This document shows positions 31,655-40,620 of a stretch of 64,000 bases of DNA, piece after piece. The notes below the pieces were generated by a model. The model saw nothing but the letters and a program-made list of their open reading frames with translations. It ran no database searches and had not been told where the DNA came from. Both the position numbers and the translations under genes were made by a program. The first letter of the stretch is position 1; every line of letters begins with the position of its first letter. This stretch comes from Streptomyces sp. 11x1 (GTDB lineage Bacteria > Actinomycetota > Actinomycetes > Streptomycetales > Streptomycetaceae): assembly GCF_032598905.1 (NCBI RefSeq), contig NZ_CP122458.1, forward strand, positions 310,001 through 374,000, written 5' to 3'.

Positions 31655-32983
31655 CTATGCGGCAGCGAGCTGGAGGAGTTCCGGAACGCCCTGGGCGTCC
31701 TGGTAGTGCTGGAAGCGGGGGAGAAGGTCGTCGACAAGCTGCACGCAGCGAGGTGCTCCGATGCGACGTGCCAGCAGCAGGGACTCGGCCGCGGCGGCCG
31801 CGGCGGGCTCGGGTTCCTTCAGATCGAGGTAGCTCGCGGCACGGTAGGCGAGAAACACCCCGCGGGTCTTGTCCCGGGCCGGGGGCAGCAGGCCTTCGCC
31901 TTCAGTGATCAGCCGGTGAGCGCGGCCGGTGTCGCCGAGGTCCAGGAGGGCTTGGCCGGAGTCCACGGCGAGATCGGCTTCGGACACCCAGGCGCACCAG
32001 GCGGGCCGGTCGGCGCCGGCGTCGCCCAGGTGTTTCTCCGCCGCGGCAAGGGCGCGCAGCACGGCTCGCCGTTCGCTCCGGTCGCCCTGTGCGGCGAGGG
32101 TGCGGGCGAGGCGTAGCTGGAGCAGGCAGCGAGCGGCGGGGTTCTGGGCGCGGGTCAGGGCGTAGTCGAGGATGTTTGCCGCGGTGGTGTGGTCGCCTCG
32201 CCAGGCTGCCTGGTAGGCGAGGTCGCCCAGGAGGCCGGCGCCCATGTCGCGGTCCCCGGCGGCGTGGGCGTTGTGCAGGCCGGCGATCCAGTTCTGGCTG
32301 GCGTGGGTGTGGCGGCCCAGGTCGAAGCGGTGCCAGGCGACAGTCTGGGACAGGGAGGCCGCCAGGGTGTGCAGCCGCAGCCCGAGGGCGTGCGTGTAGC
32401 GGCCGTGTTCGAGCAGTTCGGTCACCGTGGACAGGTGGGCATCCAGCAGCGTGGCGGTGTGCTGTCGCTGCTCGGTGGCGTGAGTGGCGAGTTCCTGGGT
32501 GGTGTTCTCCAGGAAGGCGACGAAGTCCTCGCCGATCGGTTTGCCGTCGCGGGCCTGGGCGAGGGCGCTCGCAGGGCCAGCTGCCCAGTCCGCGGCCAGC
32601 GTAGATAGGGCGGTGCCAGAGATCGTGAAAAAGGTGCGGCGGTCCATCGCTGTTCGCAGGGCCTCTCTCAGGGCGGGCACGGAGCTGTGGGGGCCGAGGG
32701 GGACGACCCCGTTGGCGGTGAGCGGCAACCAGTTGGGCCAGTCATCGGGGCAGACGATGTCTGCGGGCCAGCCGAGTGCCTCGGCGATGTAGATCTGGGA
32801 TTCCTCGTTGGGCCTGATGCCTCGCTGCCACTTGCGTACCCGTGCCTCGTCGGTTCCGGATTGCAGGCCACGTCGGGCGGCAGCGTCATGGATGCCGGCC
32901 ACGAACTCGTCCATCGTCTTGCCGGCCGCGTGACGCGCGGCTACGAGCGGGTGCGGGGTGAGTGCTGCCACAGCTTCAGTCAA
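31655..32983 (-). CDS. XRE-like regulator with TPR domain
   Basis: A 442-aa protein; the longest start is TTG 32983, with a GTG a few codons later as alternative. The N-terminal 80 residues (LVAARHAAGKTMDEFVAGIH; DEARVRKWQRGIRPNEESQI; EALGWPADIVCPDDW) match the HTH domain of Streptomyces XRE/TPR regulators. MDRRTFFTISGTAL is the usual following motif. The rest is TPR helices (ALLDLGDTGRAHRLITEGEG). It is divergent from the PIG-L deacetylase gene, 215 bp away, and may control it and the operon behind it. Confidence 0.8.
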   Translation of the reverse strand: MTEAVAALTPHPLVAARHAAGKTMDEFVAGIHDAAARRGLQSGTDEARVRKWQRGIRPNEESQIYIAEALGWPADIVCPDDWPNWLPLTANGVVPLGPHSSVPALREALRTAMDRRTFFTISGTALSTLAADWAAGPASALAQARDGKPIGEDFVAFLENTTQELATHATEQRQHTATLLDAHLSTVTELLEHGRYTHALGLRLHTLAASLSQTVAWHRFDLGRHTHASQNWIAGLHNAHAAGDRDMGAGLLGDLAYQAAWRGDHTTAANILDYALTRAQNPAARCLLQLRLARTLAAQGDRSERRAVLRALAAAEKHLGDAGADRPAWCAWVSEADLAVDSGQALLDLGDTGRAHRLITEGEGLLPPARDKTRGVFLAYRAASYLDLKEPEPAAAAAAESLLLARRIGAPRCVQLVDDLLPRFQHYQDAQGVPELLQLAAA

Positions 32984-33198
32984 GCACTCACTGCTCCCGC
33001 ACGGTCACTCTTCGCGGAGCGGGACCCCCTACGGGACCCCCCTCAACTTGTCGACTGCGTCGAACAATTGAGCCCATTCTTGGGTGTGCAACGAGCTGCG
33101 CCGGGCCGGTCTACTACCGCCTGGGGCAGTCGGCCCGCCTCGCCGCAACGCCAGGCAGGAGCCAGCCGTCACAACTCCGTCTTTCAGCGAGGTCATAC

Positions 33199-33915
33199 GT
33201 GACAGACGTCCTGGTATTCGCACCGCATCCGGATGACGAGACGCTCGGGTGCGGCGGAAGCATCGCCCATCACACCGCTATGGGCCGCGACGTGCACATC
33301 GTGTTTCTGACGTCGGGCGAGCAAGGTGTCCCCAGCACCGCGCCGGAGCACGCGGGGCTGCTGAGGGAGCGCGAAGCCGAGACGGCGGCCGGCAAGTTGG
33401 GCGTGGCCTCCGACCACATCCACTTCCTGCGCCTTCCGGACGGTGGCCTCTCCCCGGCGGACCGAAGCCAGTTCCTGAGCGTCCTGGGCATCCTGCGGCA
33501 GGCCCGCCCCGAGGTGGTCTACCTCCCCCACGAGGCCGACGCCTCCCACGACCACCAGCAGGCCCACCTCCTGGTGTGGCGCGCGCTGGAGAAGGGCGCC
33601 AGCCGCAGCTACCCAGACGCCGGGCCGCGGCACTGGGCCCCCACTGTGCTCGGCTACGAGGTGTGGTCCGCGATCGGCGTCCCGACCTTCTACCAGAGCC
33701 TCCAGCCAGCGGAGACCGAGGCCAAGCTGTCCGCGCTCGCCTGCTACTCCACGCAGGTCAAGGGAGAAGGCGAGGCGGACTATGCGAGCGAGGGCGGCTT
33801 GGCGCTCGCCCGGTTCCGCGGGGCGATGACCAGCGGGGGACACCGCGAAGCCTTCGCAGTGCTCCGGCTCGGAGCCCTGCCCTGGCCGCCCCCGCGAGGC
33901 CACCACCCGGCCTGA
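33199..33915 (+). CDS. PIG-L/LmbE-family deacetylase
   Basis: A 238-aa protein from GTG 33199. VLVFAPHPDDETLGCGGSIA carries the AHPDDE zinc motif at residues 9-14. HEADASHDHQQAHLLVWRAL supplies the second metal-binding HxxH motif. The family removes N-acetyl groups from GlcNAc-inositol, mycothiol precursors or antibiotic intermediates. The substrate cannot be told. It lies 74 bp upstream of the hydratase/aldolase operon on the same strand and is divergent from the XRE/TPR regulator. Confidence 0.85.
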   Translation: MTDVLVFAPHPDDETLGCGGSIAHHTAMGRDVHIVFLTSGEQGVPSTAPEHAGLLREREAETAAGKLGVASDHIHFLRLPDGGLSPADRSQFLSVLGILRQARPEVVYLPHEADASHDHQQAHLLVWRALEKGASRSYPDAGPRHWAPTVLGYEVWSAIGVPTFYQSLQPAETEAKLSALACYSTQVKGEGEADYASEGGLALARFRGAMTSGGHREAFAVLRLGALPWPPPRGHHPA

Positions 33916-33989
33916 CCCCTTCAAGACGACGGCTCACCCAGGCCGCCGTCCCCCTCAGCCCTGCCCAAACTCCGCAGAGGAGTACTCAA

Positions 33990-34865
33990 ATGACGACCTC
34001 ACACCCGCCCGCCGCCGGGGAACGCGATGCCTCGTGGCCTCCGGTCCTCGGAGCCCTGGCGGTCTTCACCTCTCCCGGCCGGCTCCAGGACGCCGGGATG
34101 GCCGCAGCCGCGGACGACCTGCTGGCGGCCGAACGCTCCCGTACGGCGCTCGAGCACCTCACCCGCCGCCGTCCCGAGTTGACCCTCGACGACGCCTACC
34201 GGATCCAGTGGACCAACGTTCAGCAGCGGCTGGCCCACGGCGCCCGCATCGCCGGCCACAAGGTCGGGCTGACGTCACTGGCCATGCAGCAGCAGATCGG
34301 GGTGGACCAGCCCGACTCCGGTGTCCTGCTGGACGACATGCTCCTGCCCAGCGGCAGCACCCTGCACCTGGACCAGTTCGTGATGCCCCGGGTGGAGGCG
34401 GAGATCGCCTTCCGGATCGGCGCGGACCTGCACGGCCCGCACGTCGACACGCACACCGTGCGGGCGTCGGTCGGTGAAGTCCTCCTCGCGCTGGAGGTGA
34501 TCGACACCCGGTACGGCGACTGGCGGATGACGCTTCAGGACAGCGTCGCGGACAACGCGGCTGCCGCCCGGGCGGTGCCTGGACCGGCGATCGCGCTGCA
34601 CTCCGGTCTCGACCTCGGCTCAGAGGAGATCACCGTGCGCGTGGACGGCGAGGTCGTGGTGAGGGCGCCCGGCTCGGCGGTCCAGGGCGGACCGCTGAAC
34701 TCCGTGGTGTGGCTGGTCCGTCAGCTCGACCGCTACGGCGCCGGGCTGCGCCGCGGTGACCTGGTCCTGGCGGGGGCCGTGCACGCCAGCCTCCCGCTGC
34801 AGGCCGGCAGCCGGATCGAGGCGAGCTCGCCCCGCCTGCCGTCCGTCAGCGTCGAGGCCGTGTGA
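33990..34865 (+). CDS. 2-oxo-4-pentenoate hydratase-type enzyme
   Basis: A 291-aa protein from ATG 33990 behind AGAGGAG. After a short non-conserved start, [36 protein letters not shown] and [12 protein letters not shown] are classic MhpD/hydratase motifs. [12 protein letters not shown] provides metal-binding Glu residues, and the C-terminus has [19 protein letters not shown]. The family adds water to 2-hydroxypenta-2,4-dienoate or runs in reverse. It is the first gene of a unit with the aldehyde dehydrogenase and the aldolase. It resembles MhpD, but the true substrate is unknown. Confidence 0.85.
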   Translation: MTTSHPPAAGERDASWPPVLGALAVFTSPGRLQDAGMAAAADDLLAAERSRTALEHLTRRRPELTLDDAYRIQWTNVQQRLAHGARIAGHKVGLTSLAMQQQIGVDQPDSGVLLDDMLLPSGSTLHLDQFVMPRVEAEIAFRIGADLHGPHVDTHTVRASVGEVLLALEVIDTRYGDWRMTLQDSVADNAAAARAVPGPAIALHSGLDLGSEEITVRVDGEVVVRAPGSAVQGGPLNSVVWLVRQLDRYGAGLRRGDLVLAGAVHASLPLQAGSRIEASSPRLPSVSVEAV

Positions 34866-34906
34866 CTCGGGCGTCTCACCGCACACCCCTTCGAGAAATG
34901 GTGATC

Positions 34907-35776
34907 ATGAACAGCAGCACACTGAACGTCGCGGTCCTGGGGGCCGGGCTGATCGGCCTCGACCTGGTCGAGAAGATCAAGGCATCGCCGTACCTGGACT
35001 GCCGCCTGGTCGTCGGCCGCGACCCCAAGGCCCTGGGCCTGCGCCGCGCGGCCGGCCTCGGACTGACGACCTCGGCCGGCGGGGTTGCCGGGCTCGTCGA
35101 CGCCGGCCCCTTCGACGTCGTCTTCGACGCTTCCTCCGCCGCAGCCCACACCGCGCACTGGAGCGACCTGTCGACGGTCGCGCCGCTGATCGTCGACCTC
35201 ACCCCCAGCAGCATCGGCACCCCTGTCGTCCCGGCGGTGAACGGCGCCGACGCCCTCGACTGCGGCCACATCAATCTGATCAGCTGCGGCGGGCAGGCAT
35301 CGATCCCGCTCCTGCACGCCGTCACCCGCGACGTGGCGGCCACCTACATCGAGGTGGTCACCACCGTCGCCAGCCCCACGGTCGGACGCGCGACCCGCCT
35401 GAACCTCGACGAGTACATCGCCACCACCCAGGCCGCGATCCGCACGTTCACCGGCGCCGCGCAGGCCAAGGTCCTCGTCAACATCAGCCCCGCCGATCCG
35501 CCGCCGCCGTTCCGGGTCGCGATGACCGTCCAGGCGCCCGGCGTGGACCCGGCCCGCGTCCACGCCGCGCTCAAGGACGCCGAACAGCAGGCACAGGCGT
35601 GGTGCACCCCCGGCTTCACCATCACCTCCTGCCACGTCACCGACGGCCAGGTCACGGTGGCCGCCGAAGTGACCGCCACCGGCACCCGGCTGCCCGCCCA
35701 CGCCGGGAACCTCCACCTCATCAACGCCGCCGCCGTCCTCCTCGCCGAGCAGCGCGCCACCGGAAAGGCCCTGTGA
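34907..35776 (+). CDS. Acetaldehyde dehydrogenase (acylating)
   Basis: A 289-aa protein; ATG 34907 begins [17 protein letters not shown], and ATG 34898 is an alternative. The Rossmann motif is [34 protein letters not shown] follows, and [17 protein letters not shown] holds the catalytic Cys. Length is near the 310 aa usual for MhpF/DmpF. It converts aldehyde plus CoA and NAD to acyl-CoA. It normally forms a channeling complex with the 4-hydroxy-2-oxovalerate aldolase, whose gene overlaps this one by 4 bases. Confidence 0.9.
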   Translation: MNSSTLNVAVLGAGLIGLDLVEKIKASPYLDCRLVVGRDPKALGLRRAAGLGLTTSAGGVAGLVDAGPFDVVFDASSAAAHTAHWSDLSTVAPLIVDLTPSSIGTPVVPAVNGADALDCGHINLISCGGQASIPLLHAVTRDVAATYIEVVTTVASPTVGRATRLNLDEYIATTQAAIRTFTGAAQAKVLVNISPADPPPPFRVAMTVQAPGVDPARVHAALKDAEQQAQAWCTPGFTITSCHVTDGQVTVAAEVTATGTRLPAHAGNLHLINAAAVLLAEQRATGKAL

Positions 35777-36810
35777 CCCCCATGACCACCACACCCACCG
35801 CACCCGCCCGGGTCCTCGTCTACGACCCGACCCTGCGCGACGGCCACCACGCCGTACGCCACCAGCTCGACGCCGCGCAGCTGCGCGCCTACGCGGCAGC
35901 CGCCGACGCGGCCGGCGTCCCCGTGGTGGAAGTCGGCCACGGCAACGGCCTGGGAGCGTCCTCCCTGCAGATCGGCCGGGCCCGCCTCAGCGACGACGAG
36001 ATGCTCACCACGGTCCGCGACGCCCTCACCCGCAGCCGGATGGCCGTCTTCATGGTCCCGGGCTGGGGAACCTCCGGCGACCTGCGCAACGCGGTCGCGC
36101 GCGGCGCGGACGTCGCCCGGATCGGCACGCACTGCACCGAGGCCGACATCAGCGAACGGCACCTGGGCGAACTGCGGGACATGGGCGTGGAGGCGCAGGG
36201 CGTGCTGCTCATGAGCCACATGGCCAGCCCCGCCCAACTCGCCGAGCAGTGCGCCCTGATGGCTGGGTGGGGGGCGCAGGCAGTCGGCATCATGGACTCC
36301 GCCGGCCACTACCTCCCCGCAGACGTGACCCAGAGGATCAGCGCGATCGCCGCGGCGGTCGACGTGCCCGTCATCTTCCACGGACACAACAACCTCGGCA
36401 TGGCCGTCGCCAACTCGGTCGCCGCGGTCACGGCGGGCGCCACCGTCATCGACGGCTGCGCGCGCGGCTTCGGCGCCGGAGCCGGCAACACCCAACTGGA
36501 AGTCGTCGTCGCGGTCCTGGAGCGTCTCGGCCACCCCACCGGCATCGACCTCAAGGCCCTGCTGCACGCGGCGGACATAGCCCACGAGCAGCTGATGCCC
36601 GCCCCTCCGATCACCGACTCGGTGAGCCTGGTCAGCGGACTGGCCGGGGTGTTCTCCGGTTTCAAGAAGCCGGTCCTGCAGGTCGCCGAACGTGAGGGCG
36701 TCGACCCGGTCGACCTGTTCTTCGCGCTCGGGGAGCGGGGCGTCGTCGCCGGGCAGGAAGACCTGATCGCCGAGACCGCCCTCCGACTCACGACGACGGC
36801 GGGAGCATGA
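35773..36810 (+). CDS. 4-hydroxy-2-oxovalerate aldolase
   Basis: A 345-aa protein from GTG 35773 overlapping the previous stop (GTGA); ATG 35782 is an alternative. [17 protein letters not shown] holds the metal-binding Asp and the catalytic His region. [28 protein letters not shown] and [17 protein letters not shown] provide the remaining HMGL-type TIM barrel motifs. The C-terminal DmpG-like domain includes [19 protein letters not shown]. It cleaves or forms 4-hydroxy-2-oxo acids with pyruvate. It is coupled to the following KAS III gene (ATGA). Confidence 0.93.
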   Translation: MTPMTTTPTAPARVLVYDPTLRDGHHAVRHQLDAAQLRAYAAAADAAGVPVVEVGHGNGLGASSLQIGRARLSDDEMLTTVRDALTRSRMAVFMVPGWGTSGDLRNAVARGADVARIGTHCTEADISERHLGELRDMGVEAQGVLLMSHMASPAQLAEQCALMAGWGAQAVGIMDSAGHYLPADVTQRISAIAAAVDVPVIFHGHNNLGMAVANSVAAVTAGATVIDGCARGFGAGAGNTQLEVVVAVLERLGHPTGIDLKALLHAADIAHEQLMPAPPITDSVSLVSGLAGVFSGFKKPVLQVAEREGVDPVDLFFALGERGVVAGQEDLIAETALRLTTTAGA

Positions 36811-37130
36811 CCAGCCCCCCGGCGGGCCCGGCCGCCGTGCTCTGCGGGCTCGGGACCGTACTCCCGCCCCGCGCGGTGCCGAATGCGGAGCTGTGCGCCG
36901 AACTCGACACCACCGACGAGTGGATCCGCACGCGCACCGGCATCCGTGAGCGGCGCATCGCGAAGGCCGGAGTTTCCACCGAGGACCTGGCCGCCGCCGC
37001 GGCCGCCCAGGCACTGGGGTCATCTGGCCACAGCGACGTCGACGCCGTGGTGCTCGCCACCACCGCCCCCGACCACTTGATGCCTGCCACCGCCCCCTCG
37101 GTTGCCGCCGACTGGGTGTGTCAACTTAAC
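36807..37130 (+). pseudogene. 3-oxoacyl-ACP synthase III, N-terminal third only
   Basis: From ATG 36807 (overlapping the aldolase stop) the protein follows KAS III/FabH: AVLCGLGTVLPPRAVPN, ELDTTDEWIRTRTGIRER, STEDLAAAAAAQAL and AVVLATTAPDHLMPATAP. At about residue 108 the ISL3-type element starts, so the active-site Cys and the His/Asn residues are gone. The lost gene was the fourth in the operon, which suggests the pathway served a synthesis as well as, or instead of, plain aromatic breakdown. The 3' remainder is not found at the other end of the patchwork. Confidence 0.85.
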
Positions 37131-37805
37131 GGCCCTGTCTCACATTCGGTGGTGACGGAGAGTCGTAAGGGTCGTTGACATTCGCGTGAAGGATGTCAAC
37201 GAGCTTGTGCAGACGGTGTTCTCGGGTCTTTCCCCGCTGGTCGTCGAGGATGTGGTCGATGAAGGTGAGCGGATCGTGGTGCGGGCACGGACTCCGCGGG
37301 ACACTGCGGTCTGCCCGGTGTGCGAGGCCCCGTCGGAACGCGTGCACGGCTATCACTGGCGGACAGTCGCGGACGTGCCGGTCGATGAGCGACGGGTGGT
37401 GGTCCGTGTGCGGGTGCGGCGTCTGGTGTGTCCCACGCGCGGCTGCCGCCACACCTTCCGCGAACAGATGCCCGGCGTCCTGGACCGGTACCAGCGACGC
37501 ACCGCTCGTCCGACCAGGCAGGTGAAGGCCGTGGTCAAGGAGTTAGCAGGCCGGGCCGGGGCACGTCTGCTGGCGATATTGGCGGTGAGCCTGTCGCGTC
37601 ACACGGCCCTGCGCACCCTGCTGCGGATCTCGTTGCCCACCGGGCGGGTGCCCCGTGTGATCGGCGTCGACGACTTCGCCCTGCGCCGGCGGCACCGCTA
37701 CGCCACCGTGATCATCGATGCCGAGACTCATGAACGGATCGAAGTGCTGCCCGGCCGCACGGCCGACACCCTGGAGGCGTGGCTGCGCGAGCATCCGGGC
37801 ATTGA
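37131..37805 (+). mobile_element. ISL3-family element, left part
   Basis: The left inverted repeat (37131-37160, starting GGCCCTGTCTCACATTCGGT) is followed by the first half of the transposase. The matching right end lies at 47092-47121 in opposite orientation with one difference over 30 bases. The element is truncated at about 37805, where PHP-gene flank DNA and an IS5 insertion begin. Confidence 0.85.
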
Positions 37806-37809
37806 CTAG
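37186..37809 (+). pseudogene. ISL3-family transposase, N-terminal half
   Basis: About 207 residues. There is a zinc-ribbon-like start ([38 protein letters not shown]), a helical linker, and the beginning of the DDE domain ([20 protein letters not shown], with the first Asp, then [17 protein letters not shown]). The frame stops at a TAG formed in the CTAG target of the next IS. The other half at 46785-47084 does not overlap this one; roughly 200 residues in the middle are missing altogether. Confidence 0.88.
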
Positions 37810-37956
37810 CTGTTTTCCAACCGTCGGGTGTTCGATGGCGGTCCGTACGGTGAGCTTGATCGGGTGATCTGCTGGCGGGAGCGGGCATGAGGACGGGGCC
37901 CCGATGCCTAGCGTGTCGGTTGTCTACGCCGAACTCGCAAGGAACAGAGCCCCGTT

Positions 37957-38871
37957 GTGCATCACGGTACCGTCTGTGCACCTGATCGTCCGCTTCCGGA
38001 TCTGCGGTTCGCCGCGGAGTGCGACTGTCTCGCCCATCTGTACGGCAACGCCGGCGACCGCCCCTTGCGGTCCCGGTTTTACGAGTCAGACATGACGGAT
38101 GAGGAGTGGCAGGTCATCCGGCGGATGATGCCACTTCCGGGCTGGCTGTGCGGGCGCGGGGGCAACCCGGAGGGCTACTGCCACCGGGAAATGTTCGATG
38201 CGGTGCGCTATTTCGTGACCAACGGGATCAAGTGGCGGGCGATGCCCGCCGACTTCCCGCCCTGGTCAGCGGTCTACGCCTTCCAACATCGCTGGCAGGC
38301 CGACGAACTCCTCGACGTCCTCCATGACCGCCTGCGCGAACAGGTCCGCCTGGTCGAGGGCCGGGACGATCCCGAGCCGACGGCGGCGATCGTCGACTCC
38401 CAGTCGCTGCGCGGCGCGGCCACCCTCACCGGCGAACGCCGGGGCTATGACGGGGCCAAGCTGGTGTCGGGCTCCAAGCGGCACATCGCGGTGGACTGTC
38501 TGGGCCTACTCCTGGTGGTGATGGTGACCGCCGCCGACCTGCAGGACCGCGACGCGGGCGTGACCCTGCTCAGTGCCGTGCGCCGCCTGTTCACCCGGGT
38601 GCGTCTGGTGTGGGCCGATTCCGGCTACGCCGGCGCGCTGGCCGACTGGGCCCGCGAGAAACTCGCCCTGAAAGTCGAAGTGGTGTGCCGCACCGACGAC
38701 ATGAGCGGCTTCGTGGTGCTGCCGAGACGGTGGGTGGTGGAGAGGTCGTTCGCGTGGCTGGTCAACTGCCGTCGCCTGGTACGTGATTACGAACGCACCG
38801 CCGCCGCGCACGAGGCGTATGTGAAGTGGGCGATGGTCACGCTGATGACGCGCCGACTCGCCTCAGCGTGA
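37957..38871 (+). CDS. IS5-family transposase
   Basis: A 304-aa protein; GTG 37957 begins MHHGTVCAPDRPL, while ATG 38092 (MTDEEWQVIRRMMP) is an alternative start at the conserved N-terminus. The DDE core shows AAIVDSQSLRG (Asp), RLVWADSGYAGAL (Asp) and RRWVVERSFAWLVNCRRL (Glu). HREMFDAVRYFVTNGIKWRA is the usual N-terminal helix region. All three catalytic acids are present. Its 3' end overlaps the convergent accessory gene by 9 bases. Confidence 0.9.
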   Translation: MHHGTVCAPDRPLPDLRFAAECDCLAHLYGNAGDRPLRSRFYESDMTDEEWQVIRRMMPLPGWLCGRGGNPEGYCHREMFDAVRYFVTNGIKWRAMPADFPPWSAVYAFQHRWQADELLDVLHDRLREQVRLVEGRDDPEPTAAIVDSQSLRGAATLTGERRGYDGAKLVSGSKRHIAVDCLGLLLVVMVTAADLQDRDAGVTLLSAVRRLFTRVRLVWADSGYAGALADWAREKLALKVEVVCRTDDMSGFVVLPRRWVVERSFAWLVNCRRLVRDYERTAAAHEAYVKWAMVTLMTRRLASA

Positions 38872-39393
38872 GACGGCGGTGAAGCAGCGGCCGTCGCCGG
38901 CGGCCAGCCACTCCCGCTCCACGAGCCGCTTGAGCTGCACACGGACGCCTTCGTGCCGACTGCGGCTGGCGCCCTCGCCGAACAGGGCCCGCACCACATC
39001 GGGCACCCGCACCGGCCCGTCCGCGCCCGACACGAACTCCACGATCTTGGCGTACAGGCCGGGCAGCCGGGCCGGATCGGCCCCCTCGCTCCACTGCGGC
39101 ACATACCGCGAGGCGGGCTCCGCCCCCGTCACCGCCTGCGAGGACTCCCCACCGCCCTCCGCAGCGGCCACCTCGGACGCATCGTCCGCCCCGGTGGCCC
39201 GGCCACCAGCCCTGCCCTCGCGCAGTTCCTGTTCAACCTCCTCGAAGACCTCACCGCCGATACGCCAGCGCGTGACCTGCTCTTCGACCTGGGCCGCCTC
39301 CCGTTGCAACACCGCGATCCGCTCGTGGAGTTCGACAGCCCGGGCTTCGAGATCACCCAGTCGGCGCTTGATGACAGCAGCGGGCGTGGGCAC
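38863..39393 (-). CDS. IS accessory protein: coiled coil plus winged helix (second copy type)
   Basis: A 176-aa protein from GTG 39393 behind GGAGG. Residues 5-50 are coiled coil (IKRRLGDLEARAVELHERIA). A Gly/Ser/Ala linker leads to YVPQWSEG, and residues about 115-170 are a winged helix (LYAKIVEFVSGADGPVRVPD; VQLKRLVEREWLAAGDGR). The layout and the VPQW and LKRLVER-WLA motifs match the accessory protein at 5552-6130 in the ISKra4-type element, though the transposases are unrelated. Here it is convergent with the transposase rather than upstream of it. Function unknown. Confidence 0.75.
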   Translation of the reverse strand: MPTPAAVIKRRLGDLEARAVELHERIAVLQREAAQVEEQVTRWRIGGEVFEEVEQELREGRAGGRATGADDASEVAAAEGGGESSQAVTGAEPASRYVPQWSEGADPARLPGLYAKIVEFVSGADGPVRVPDVVRALFGEGASRSRHEGVRVQLKRLVEREWLAAGDGRCFTAVSR

Positions 39394-39505
39394 GGCGGAC
39401 CTCCAGGCTCGACGACGAGAACACCGGCACCCTGCACGCCCGAACCCGAAGATCACAAGCTGCAAACAAGCAGGTCAGACACGTGATCGGTTGGAAAACA
39501 GCTAG

Positions 39506-40498
39506 TCAGAACAGGATGATCGGATTGGTGAGTGCGGCGACGGTCCCGTCGGGATGGCGGACCTCGATGCGGACGAACGCCGAGTCCTCCGCCGTCGTGT
39601 ACCACTGCACCACACCTGCTCCATCACCCGGGACGCCGGCGTGGTGAACCTTTCCTCGATCGGTGTGGAAGCTGACGGTCGCCGCCTGGACGCCCTGTAC
39701 CGCCGCGCGGACCTCGACTTGCCCACCATGAGTTGTAAGCCGCTCTCCCACTCCGGCGATGCGACCCTCCACATGGGCCGCGAACGACACCTCCACGGCT
39801 GCCGACTCGGCGATCCAGCTCCGGCCCGAGCGGATCCCCGCCAGGATCGCCTCCGTGCTCAGCTCCTCGGCGAAGACCACCGTGTGGGGGATGCCGACCT
39901 GCCCATCCAAGTGCGTGTCGCTGTTGCCCATCGCCGGCCGCCATGAACCCGTCTGAATGTCGGCTGCGAGGCTCCGCCCCCATTCGGCCAGGGCAGCCTC
40001 GTTGTCGGCCTGCCAGGGCAGGCCCGAAGTCCATCGCCCGTTCCACACCTCCACCACGTCGAAGCCCTGGAAGGAATACATGAAGTCGCCCGAGGGATAG
40101 GGCGCATGCGGGTGCGCCGCCACGCACAGGCCCCCCACTCGATGGACCTGGTCCAGACACTGATCGATCAGTCCCTCTCCGACCCCGTAGTTCCAGTCGA
40201 CGGCCTGGCCGGGGCTGAGGCCGAGCGCGAGCCAGTGCCCGGTCTTCGTGGTGACTTCCTGGCCGAGAACAATCAGGAAGTCACCGGCGGCCAGATGCCC
40301 CCATGCACCGGGTTCCGCCGCGGCTTTGTGCTCTGTCGTCGCGATGAAGTCGAGCCCGGCGGCGCAGGCTCGGAGCGCCAGCTCTTCGGGAGTGAGTTCT
40401 CCTCCGCCCGAGCGCACGGAGTGAATATGGCTGTCGCCGCGGTACCAGGTCGCCCCGCGTCCGACCGCCCGCACCGGCGGGAAGCTCAAGCTCGACAA
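39506..40498 (-). CDS. PHP-domain metallohydrolase (CehA/McbA-like)
   Basis: A 330-aa protein from TTG 40498 behind GGGGGAAGA. YRGDSHIHSVRSGGGELTPE gives the first HxH motif, and LDFIATTEHKAAAEPGAW the second histidine. LIVLGQEVTTKTGHWLALGL carries the Glu and further His, followed by VAAHPHAPYPSG, MGNSDTHLDG (final Asp-His pair) and WIAESAAVEVSF. The C-terminal 80 residues are a beta domain. The enzyme family hydrolyses phosphoesters or carbamates. Its stop codon lies one base beyond the CTAG repeat of the adjoining IS5, so it is complete. Confidence 0.88.
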   Translation of the reverse strand: MSSLSFPPVRAVGRGATWYRGDSHIHSVRSGGGELTPEELALRACAAGLDFIATTEHKAAAEPGAWGHLAAGDFLIVLGQEVTTKTGHWLALGLSPGQAVDWNYGVGEGLIDQCLDQVHRVGGLCVAAHPHAPYPSGDFMYSFQGFDVVEVWNGRWTSGLPWQADNEAALAEWGRSLAADIQTGSWRPAMGNSDTHLDGQVGIPHTVVFAEELSTEAILAGIRSGRSWIAESAAVEVSFAAHVEGRIAGVGERLTTHGGQVEVRAAVQGVQAATVSFHTDRGKVHHAGVPGDGAGVVQWYTTAEDSAFVRIEVRHPDGTVAALTNPIILF

Positions 40499-40620
40499 GG
40501 TTCTTCCCCCTCATAGACCTGTCGAGGCAACGTGCAAGCAGACCAACCGGTTCCGTGGCATCACCCCGTCCCACGTCGCCGACAAGTCGAGATCACGATC
40601 TCATTCTGAAACGATCAGTA

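Larger units (their letters stand above)
37810..39501 (+). mobile_element. IS5-family element with accessory gene, CTAG target
   Basis: Inverted repeats CTGTTTTCCAACCG (37810-37823) and CGGTTGGAAAACAG (39488-39501) are perfect over 14 bp. CTAG flanks both sides (37806-37809 and 39502-39505), consistent with a 4-bp target duplication. The element carries a transposase on the plus strand and a convergent accessory gene on the minus strand. Confidence 0.88.
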
